Assembly (NCBI GenBank): GCA_012841485.1
Contig: DUUU01000131.1
Coordinates: 1 to 5,500 of the forward strand
Length of the DNA stretch: 5,500 bases
From: Armatimonadota bacterium
Lineage (GTDB): Bacteria; Armatimonadota; JAAZEB01
Direction: 5' to 3'
Below the pieces are notes generated by a model. It saw only the letters and a program-made list of their open reading frames with translations, was not told the DNA's origin and did no database searches. Made by a program: the position numbers and the translations under genes. Shown here in pieces: positions 1 to 4,404 of this stretch; within the stretch, counting starts at the first letter, position 1; each line of letters begins with the position of its first letter.

Positions 1-332
1 ACCCGGCCCCGCCACAGGATGGCGCCAGCAACCGGCGTCCTCTCGCCCAGGGCCCGGCAAAGCAGCGCAGGAAGTGGGAGCAGCTCGCGCTCCCCCGAGA
101 TCTCCTCGGCGGCGGCAACCCGCACCCGCACGCCCGCGTCGGAGCGCACCCGAAGGCTAACCCCGGGGGCGCTCTCCTGCTCTCCCCAGAGGTGCTCCGA
201 GAGGGCGATCACTGTGCCGGAGGCGCCCGGCTCCGCGCCCTCATCCGCCTCCCCGAGCCCCGCCACCTGCTCCAGGGGCGCCGCTACCCGGCGTGACCCC
301 GCCCGTATAAGCAGCCATCGCTCCGCCGGCAT
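1..332 (-). CDS. second, divergent CheW-like protein, 3' end outside window
   Basis: An open frame from the ATG at 332 runs to the left edge with 110 codons and no stop. It starts MPAERWLLIRAGSRRVAAPL, the pattern of a CheW first strand pair followed by a short helix (LEQVAGLGE). The middle SLRVRSDAGVRVRVAAAEEI and then LLPLPALLCRALGERTPVAG, with VAGAILWRG just before the edge, resemble the second barrel of CheW. The first barrel looks shortened: residues 29-40 are Gly/Glu-rich where the conserved LPGV..RG loop would be expected. Codons are strongly GC-ending, as in the neighbours. The stop of cheW abuts its ATG, so the two are in one operon. It may be an accessory coupling protein, or the N-terminal part of a longer CheW-containing protein. 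The CheW assignment is moderate because identity is low. Confidence 0.68.
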   Translation of the reverse strand, partial: MPAERWLLIRAGSRRVAAPLEQVAGLGEADEGAEPGASGTVIALSEHLWGEQESAPGVSLRVRSDAGVRVRVAAAEEISGERELLPLPALLCRALGERTPVAGAILWRGR

Positions 333-788
333 CTAGAGCTCTCCCACGGCCGCGTGAAAAAGCGCCTCCAGGCGGAGCAAAGAGACCAGTCTCCCCTCGA
401 GGAGGGTCTGGCCGCTGGCATAGAGGGCGCCGGCGCCGGCCGGAGGCAGCTCGATGGCCGCCGCGTCCACGCGGATGACCTCATCAACCCAATCCACCAG
501 GATCCCTCCCACGTACTCCTCCTGACAGGCGATTACCACAAACTCCGGGTGCTCCTCCGTGGCGGGCGGCAGCTCCAGGATGACTCTGGGATCGACAGCC
601 GGGATCAACTGGCCCTGTGAGACGAAGACGCCCGGCAGCGCCCGAGGAGCGCTGGGCACGGCCACGATCGTGGGGACCTTTTCGACCCGGCGCACCTGCG
701 CCACGTCGAGGGCGTACCACTCGCTGGCGATGCGAAAGGTCAGAACCTGGCGGTGGGCGGCTGGTATTGGCGCGGACTCCTCATTCAT
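333..788 (-). CDS. cheW: CheW-like chemotaxis coupling protein
   Basis: CheW links chemoreceptors to the histidine kinase CheA at the inner face of the membrane. The 151-residue product spans one CheW domain. QVLTFRIASEWYALDVAQV (14-32) is the first strand pair, LPGVFVSQGQLIPAVDPR (51-68) the core loop, EFVVIACQEEYVGGILVDWVD (82-102) the second barrel, and EGRLVSLLRLEALF (131-144) the last strands. In the core loop the usual Arg of the LRG motif is Gln (Q58), a residue important for receptor or kinase contact in studied CheW proteins. I chose the ATG at 788, which has GAGG about nine bases upstream and begins shortly before the domain. An ATG at 830 would add 14 residues but has its Shine-Dalgarno directly against the codon. 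It starts 73 bases after the thyX stop and ends in TAG, touching the next ATG. Confidence 0.9.
   Translation of the reverse strand: MNEESAPIPAAHRQVLTFRIASEWYALDVAQVRRVEKVPTIVAVPSAPRALPGVFVSQGQLIPAVDPRVILELPPATEEHPEFVVIACQEEYVGGILVDWVDEVIRVDAAAIELPPAGAGALYASGQTLLEGRLVSLLRLEALFHAAVGEL
341..345 (-). promoter_or_regulatory. ribosome-binding site inside the cheW end, sets the start of the next gene
   Basis: GGGAG on the minus strand lies within the last codons of cheW, eight bases before the ATG at 332. Together with the TAGATG junction it supports translation of the downstream ORF, probably coupled to that of cheW. Confidence 0.6.
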
Positions 789-861
789 GACTACATGCCT
801 CGCTGCCTGCTTTCGACGTTCGCGCCCCATCTCCTGGCGAGAGCAGACCGCCCGGGCACTC

Positions 862-2448
862 TCAGATGTCGCGCTGATAGGCGTCCAGGTCGAGCTTCCA
901 CACGCGCGCGCCGCAGAAGCGCTTTCCCTCCGGGCAGAGGGGAAAGACCCCGGCCATCTCGCGCAACCGGCAGGGTGGGAAGAGGTAGCTGCCAATCACC
1001 GGGTTCACCTCGCGAACCTGGCATGCTTCATCGAGCGCCACCCGCCAGATCTCCTCTTGCGCATTATAGCAGAGGCGCATCGCGAGCTTATGCCGCAGGC
1101 CGAGCAGGTCGGCGGACTCGGTGAAGCGCACGGCCACGGCGTTCGGGAGCAGGTAGAGCGCGAACTCCGGCGGAACCCCCAGCGAGCGAAGGCGCGCCAT
1201 GCCTTCCCAGCTCCGCTCCACGGCCTCGGCGTAGCGCCGCGCGCAGGCGGGATCCGCCGCGATCAGATCCGGCACGATCACATCCGGCTGCCCGTCCACG
1301 TGGGCCTGGAGCACTGGGCGTGACGCCGGCGTCATCCGGTGGCGTTGGTCCTGAGAGTCCGCGGTGTGGCTGAGCCGCTTGCGGAAGGTATAGGAGGGGT
1401 GGACTAGGCAACGGGTGAGCTTCCCATGCATGGTCAGGTTGAGCGTCTGCGCCAGCATCGGGTTGCGCCCCGGATCCAGCGCCATGCGGATCGCTTCCTC
1501 GTCCGAGAGGCGCGCGCGCGGCAAGCCGAGTACCTCGCGGACCGATTGCGCCAGGAGCGCCTCGTTCCCCCGCTTCCAGTCCACCAGGCGCGAGCGATGT
1601 CCCTCCAGCGACGCATCGAACTCGTCGCGAAACGCGCGCGCATCCTGGCCAGGCTCCGAGAGGAAGGGGTATTCGGCGGTCTCCTCGGGCGCGATCGGCT
1701 CTTCCAGCAGGGGGGCGAACTCGGGTGCCGCCGCCAGCAGGCAATCGACCATCTTGCCCACGACGATCCGCTGTTCCAGAGGCACGTCGAAGAGCTGGCT
1801 GACGCGATGATAGCGCAACAGCGTCAGCGCGGAGAGGGTATGGTAGAGGGAGGTGAAGGTGGCGATAGGCAGAATATAGCGCGCCACCTCCAGCGCCCGC
1901 TTCTCAATCTCGCCCTGCCATCGGGGTGCCTGGCGCCGCCGGCCCGGAAAGCGGCGGAAATACGCGGCTTCCGTCGCTGGCAGAAGTATCTGGCCCAGCT
2001 CCTCATAGGCGACGAACTGCGCCGCGATGGTGGCCTCATAGACCGCCAGGGCCTCGCCCGCCAGCGGCGGGACCGCGTAGTTGCCCGGCTTCACGGCCAC
2101 ATAGCGCTGGCTGACCTGCTCCGAGTTGTAGAAGGGGTGCGCGTGCAGGAACGACCAGACAAAGTGACGCGAGATGTTGCTCAGGGCAAACTGAAGGTGG
2201 GCGTGCTGGAAGACGGTGTGATGGCCTGCCCGGAAGATCGAAGCCGCCAGGGCATCGCGCCGCGCGCGCGCGCGCTCCCGCGCCTTGTCATCGGGGGCGT
2301 CATCGCCGGCCACCTCCTCCGGGCGGACGATACCGCGCGCCGAATAGCAGGTGCGCGCCGCCGCGACGGCCGTATCGAATGGCCGCCGGAACCCGTCAAC
2401 CAGAACGACTTGCGGCTCCGGCGAGAGGAAGGAGGCGGCCTGAAGCAT
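862..2448 (-). CDS. thyX: long-form flavin-dependent thymidylate synthase, two Thy1-type domains
   Basis: ThyX enzymes methylate dUMP to dTMP using methylenetetrahydrofolate, NADPH and FAD, in the cytoplasm. At 528 residues this is about twice the classical length of 220-250 and looks like two Thy1-type halves. The first half has HHTVFQHAHLQFALSNISR (76-94), then NSEQVSQRY (108-116), matching the NExSxRY part of the signature, and YILP (191-194) with a Leu-rich helix. The second half has HGKLTRCLVHPSYTF (341-355), QRHR (368-371), matching the RHR part, and YNAQEEIWR (461-469), matching the AQxEIR motif that bears the catalytic Arg. Four cysteines (C476, C493, C505, C512) cluster at the C-terminus. 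The ATG at 2448 follows AAGGAA at good spacing; it ends in TGA at 862. Family is firm. Activity is likely but unproven, because each half keeps only part of the signature. Confidence 0.9.
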   Translation of the reverse strand: MLQAASFLSPEPQVVLVDGFRRPFDTAVAAARTCYSARGIVRPEEVAGDDAPDDKARERARARRDALAASIFRAGHHTVFQHAHLQFALSNISRHFVWSFLHAHPFYNSEQVSQRYVAVKPGNYAVPPLAGEALAVYEATIAAQFVAYEELGQILLPATEAAYFRRFPGRRRQAPRWQGEIEKRALEVARYILPIATFTSLYHTLSALTLLRYHRVSQLFDVPLEQRIVVGKMVDCLLAAAPEFAPLLEEPIAPEETAEYPFLSEPGQDARAFRDEFDASLEGHRSRLVDWKRGNEALLAQSVREVLGLPRARLSDEEAIRMALDPGRNPMLAQTLNLTMHGKLTRCLVHPSYTFRKRLSHTADSQDQRHRMTPASRPVLQAHVDGQPDVIVPDLIAADPACARRYAEAVERSWEGMARLRSLGVPPEFALYLLPNAVAVRFTESADLLGLRHKLAMRLCYNAQEEIWRVALDEACQVREVNPVIGSYLFPPCRLREMAGVFPLCPEGKRFCGARVWKLDLDAYQRDI

Positions 2449-2568
2449 GACTCACATTCCTTGCATATCGCGGCAGCGTGCCGTCGAGGCGAGCGGCCAG
2501 CGAGCCGCAACCGAACCCGCCCTCCCGGTTCCATAGCCGCTCCGCCTTGGGCAGGGCACCGGACGCGG
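2449..2568 (-). other. lipoprotein-thyX intergenic gap
   Basis: This 120-base spacer has overlapping inverted repeats: GCGGC / GCCGC at 2493-2508 with a six-base loop, and GAGCGGC (2491-2497) pairing with GCCGCTC (2536-2542). No T-run follows, so an intrinsic terminator is not supported, and no -35/-10 pair was found. A good ribosome-binding site, AAGGAA (2462-2457), precedes the thyX ATG by eight bases. Transcription may read through from the lipoprotein promoter. Confidence 0.4.
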
Positions 2569-3477
2569 CTACTTGGCGCGCCGGGGCATCTCCTGATACA
2601 TCCAGAGGGCGTCCCCATGCCGGCCATTCTCATAGGAAAGGTCGGCAAACGCGGCACCCGCCGCGGCAAGGTACAGCTTCGCCTGATCCACCTGGCGCGC
2701 ATCCAGAGCGCGCTGCGTCAGGTCCATATAGAGGCTTAGGCGAGCACTCGGATCGGGCACGTAGGAGGCCGCTGTATCCATCGCGTTGACCTGCGCCGTC
2801 TGCGGCAGCTTATCCCCCGCCAGGAGGTCCACCGTGTAGATCTTCTGCCGATAAACCTGGTTCCGCAGTTGCGTCAGTCGCGCCTGAAGCGCGCGACGAG
2901 CGCACTCAATCGCCTCTTTGTCCGGCACTACGTAGGTACAGAAGAGGTTTTCCCACTCTCCCGGGGTCTTCTTTCCCGCCGTAGCGGTATGGGGCATGCG
3001 CACGAACCAGGTAGAGCCCTCATCGGGCGATGCGCTAGGCGACGGATTCAGGAATGCAAGCAGCGCCTCGGGGTCGCCTTTGGCATGGTAGCGGAACTCC
3101 ACATGCTCCACCGGCTTGCCGCCCGGCTGGCGGACCATCACCCGTTTAGGCCGGGTGACGAACGGCATCTGCGTGAAGGAGATGGCCTCTTCCGAAGGCG
3201 TCCCACCGCCAGCGGGCGCCGCGGCCCCTGGAACCCCCATTCCGGGGTCTCCCGGCCCTGCCATCCCGGGATCACCCGGCCCTGCCATCCCGGGATCGCC
3301 CGGAGGCCCCCCCATGCCGGGGGATGGTCCGCCCGGCTCGGGCATGCCCATGGCGTCCGGGCTCGGAGAGGCCGTTTCGTCCTCGCCCGAGCCGCTACAG
3401 CCGGCGCCCAGAAGGGGAAGCGTCAGAAGCAATGCCGTCACGGCACACACAGAGCGGAGGTTGCGCCACGATATCAT
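2569..3477 (-). CDS. predicted lipoprotein with Gly/Pro/Asp repeat linker and helical C-terminal half, function unknown
   Basis: This is a 302-residue exported protein that I do not recognise. The N-terminus has a basic start (R5, R8), a hydrophobic core at about 11-23 and a lipobox ending LLGAGC, with C27 the likely lipidated residue. Residues 28-95 form a low-complexity linker rich in Gly, Pro, Met, Asp and Ser, including repeats of GDPGMAGP at about 60-76. From residue 100 the sequence looks globular: a probable beta-rich part at 101-185 (VMVRQPGGKPVEHVEFRYH, then WFVRMPH) with a lone pair of cysteines (C180, C192), followed by helices at 186-300. The last 60 residues (ALDARQVDQAKLYLAAAG and onward) resemble a tetratricopeptide-like helical pair. 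It follows a strong promoter and precedes thyX by 120 bases. An envelope-anchored scaffold or structural role is a guess. Confidence 0.85.
   Translation of the reverse strand: MISWRNLRSVCAVTALLLTLPLLGAGCSGSGEDETASPSPDAMGMPEPGGPSPGMGGPPGDPGMAGPGDPGMAGPGDPGMGVPGAAAPAGGGTPSEEAISFTQMPFVTRPKRVMVRQPGGKPVEHVEFRYHAKGDPEALLAFLNPSPSASPDEGSTWFVRMPHTATAGKKTPGEWENLFCTYVVPDKEAIECARRALQARLTQLRNQVYRQKIYTVDLLAGDKLPQTAQVNAMDTAASYVPDPSARLSLYMDLTQRALDARQVDQAKLYLAAAGAAFADLSYENGRHGDALWMYQEMPRRAK
3227..3322 (-). repeat. 24-bp in-frame tandem repeat coding for the lipoprotein linker
   Basis: Two adjacent 24-base copies at 3251-3274 and 3275-3298 differ only in the last base. Diverged copies flank them at 3227-3250 and 3299-3322, making about four units. 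Each unit encodes an eight-residue GDPGMAGP-like block. The unit length is a multiple of three, so gain or loss of a copy would keep the frame. The near-identity of the two central copies suggests a recent duplication. Confidence 0.85.
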
Positions 3478-3482
3478 GAGTG

Positions 3483-3492
3483 CCTTCTCTCC
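3483..3492 (-). promoter_or_regulatory. ribosome-binding site of the lipoprotein gene
   Basis: The purine-rich GGAGAGAAGG lies five bases before the ATG at 3477. It is the strongest Shine-Dalgarno match in the window and fixes this start, which also begins a proper signal peptide. Confidence 0.7.
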
Positions 3493-3524
3493 AGGTTACG
3501 ATAGGCGCCAGGGGGCCAGCCGGC

Positions 3525-3539
3525 CACGCCGCCGGCGTG
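3525..3539 (-). promoter_or_regulatory. small hairpin in the lipoprotein mRNA leader
   Basis: A perfect six-base inverted repeat (CACGCC / GGCGTG) with a three-base loop lies just downstream of the predicted transcription start. A second short repeat, GGCC-AGCC-GGCC, is next to it at 3514-3525. There is no T-run, so it is not a standard terminator. It could stabilise the 5' end of the transcript or simply reflect GC-rich sequence. Confidence 0.25.
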
Positions 3540-3552
3540 CCCGCCCATCCAT

Positions 3553-3581
3553 ACTATAACAAAGACGTGCTCCCCTGTCAA
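3553..3581 (-). promoter_or_regulatory. near-consensus sigma70-type promoter for the lipoprotein gene
   Basis: Read on the minus strand, a perfect -35 hexamer TTGACA (3581-3576) is followed by a 17-base spacer (3575-3559) and a -10 hexamer TATAGT (3558-3553), five of six matches to TATAAT. The receiver stop codon TGA (3580-3578) lies inside the -35 hexamer. Transcription would start near 3546, giving a leader of about 70 bases before the lipoprotein ATG at 3477. In such GC-rich DNA this match is unlikely by chance. It probably drives the lipoprotein gene and perhaps thyX and cheW beyond it. Confidence 0.78.
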
Positions 3582-3970
3582 TCGGTCGTGCCAGCCGCTT
3601 CCCCGGCAACCGCCAACAGCCGGCGAACCGCGAGCATCAGCTTATCCATCTCAAAAGGTTTGGTGATGTAGAGATCCGCGCCCTCCATCAGGCCATGCGC
3701 GATGTCGTGATCCAGGTTGCGACACGTCAGCATGATGATCGGGATCTCGCGGGTCTCCTCCGCGCCGCGCAGCGAGCGGAGCGCCTCAAAGCCATCCATC
3801 ACCGGCATCATCACATCCAGGATGATGAGATCGGGACGCTCCTGATTTGCCGATACCAGCGCCGCGGCCCCGTTATCCGCGGAGACCACCTCATGGCCAT
3901 GCCGGCGCAGGTGAAAAGAGGTGAGCTTTACGATATTCGGTTCGTCATCCACCACTAGGATCTTGGCCAT
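3578..3970 (-). CDS. single-domain response regulator (CheY-like receiver)
   Basis: A cytoplasmic phospho-acceptor protein of 130 residues made of one receiver domain and no output domain. The acidic pocket is D8-D9 (ILVVDDE), the phosphorylation site is D52 (LIILDVMMPVMDG), the switch Thr is T82 (IIMLTC), the conserved Lys is K104 (YITKPF), and Y101 sits at the aromatic switch position. All key residues are present. C83 follows T82 where Ala is more usual. The ATG at 3970 was chosen because MAKILVVDDE is the classic receiver start. The frame stays open upstream to 4207 but that extension shows no domain. The leader has only a weak purine-rich site (GAGAG) close to the ATG. Its partner kinase is not in the window. 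CheW genes downstream make a chemotaxis-like or other phosphorelay role possible, but this is inference. Confidence 0.93.
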   Translation of the reverse strand: MAKILVVDDEPNIVKLTSFHLRRHGHEVVSADNGAAALVSANQERPDLIILDVMMPVMDGFEALRSLRGAEETREIPIIMLTCRNLDHDIAHGLMEGADLYITKPFEMDKLMLAVRRLLAVAGEAAGTTD

Positions 3971-4171
3971 AGACTCTCGTTTCTTCCATGTGCCGGACTG
4001 GATCATGCCTGGGGCAAGGTAGAGCGCCCACTCCATCCCCTGCCCATCCGGCAATACTGGGTGACGCGCCTTCGGGAGAAGCGCCGGCCGCCAGGAGATC
4101 CAGACGGACGCCAATCGGGCCCCCACCCGACGCTGCCGCGCTCCTGGGTAGAGCGGTTCCCCGATCCGGGT

Positions 4172-4187
4172 GTATGCAGCCACATAC
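4172..4187. promoter_or_regulatory. 16-bp palindrome, possible operator
   Basis: GTATG and CATAC arms of five bases flank a six-base centre (CAGCCA). It lies about 200 bases upstream of the receiver start codon, in the gene-poor stretch. The arms are short enough to arise by chance, and no adjacent promoter could be identified. Confidence 0.15.
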
Positions 4188-4200
4188 CGGCACGGCCGTA

Positions 4201-4362
4201 TCACCAACGCCAGGGCGGCAGCGCCTCCTCCGCTCGGCCCAGGTGAGCCACTACCGGCGCCTCTGCGCCGGCCGTCGGCCCCAGACCCTCATAGCGGATC
4301 TTCTCCTCGCGCGCCGGATTCTCCTCGTAGGCATTTGCCGTCTTCGCACACTCTCTCAACAC
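4201..4362 (-). CDS. possible small ORF (53 aa), unrecognised
   Basis: This is a hypothetical ORF downstream of the cyclase and in the same frame as it. That frame stays open from the cyclase TGA (4405) to a TGA at 4201. A GTG at 4362 is the first plausible start, with TTG next to it at 4359; no good ribosome-binding site precedes either. The product would be Glu/Ala-rich and acidic in the middle (AYEENPAREEKIRYEGLG) and end in PPWRW. Most codons end in G or C, like the neighbouring real genes, which is the main support. It has no signal peptide or membrane segment and I recognise no family. It could be a small protein co-expressed with the cyclase, the remnant of a longer cyclase C-terminus, or chance. 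Low confidence. Confidence 0.3.
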   Translation of the reverse strand: MLRECAKTANAYEENPAREEKIRYEGLGPTAGAEAPVVAHLGRAEEALPPWRW

Positions 4363-4404
4363 GCGGCCGCTTGCGGCCCCCGGGGCGAGTGCGCGCGCCC
4401 ATGC

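Larger units (their letters stand above)
3971..4404. other. 434-base stretch without a confident gene
   Basis: This stretch lies between the cyclase stop and the receiver start. It holds the weak 53-residue ORF (4201-4362) and a small palindrome (4172-4187). From about 4200 to 3971 the minus-strand frames give either Arg/Ser/Gly-rich products or an upstream extension of the receiver, and neither looks like a known domain. I saw no convincing -35/-10 pair for the receiver and no hairpin followed by a T-run that would end cyclase transcription. It may be a long leader of the receiver gene. Confidence 0.5.

Noticed and set aside
789..995. N-terminal extension of CheW up to 995
   Set aside because: It would overlap the end of thyX, and its residues are a Ser/Arg/Ala-rich shadow of that gene. 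The CheW domain starts after the ATG at 788.
559..1323. 254-codon open frame on the plus strand
   Set aside because: It runs antisense across cheW and the end of thyX, with no domain and no credible ribosome-binding site.
1088..1744. 218-codon minus-strand frame inside thyX
   Set aside because: It is a shifted frame within a gene of confident function; composition is Arg/Gly/Ala/Pro-rich without motifs.
2491..2542. Inverted repeats as a terminator between the lipoprotein gene and thyX
   Set aside because: No T-run follows the stem on the minus strand, and short GC stems are common by chance in this base composition.
1426..2739. 437-codon open frame on the plus strand
   Set aside because: It is antisense to thyX. 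Its product is Arg/Gln/Gly-rich with no recognisable domain, while the opposite strand encodes clear ThyX motifs; long antisense frames are expected in GC-rich genes.
3227..3322. CRISPR-like direct repeats
   Set aside because: The repeats are contiguous with no spacers and lie in frame within a coding sequence, so this is a protein repeat.
3116..3559. Plus-strand frame with a collagen-like Gly-Pro-Ser repeat
   Set aside because: It is the complement of the lipoprotein repeat; the minus strand has the signal peptide, lipobox, ribosome-binding site and promoter.
3971..4207. N-terminal extension of the receiver up to 4207
   Set aside because: The receiver begins naturally at MAKILVVDDE (3970); the 79 upstream residues show no domain, signal peptide or family likeness.
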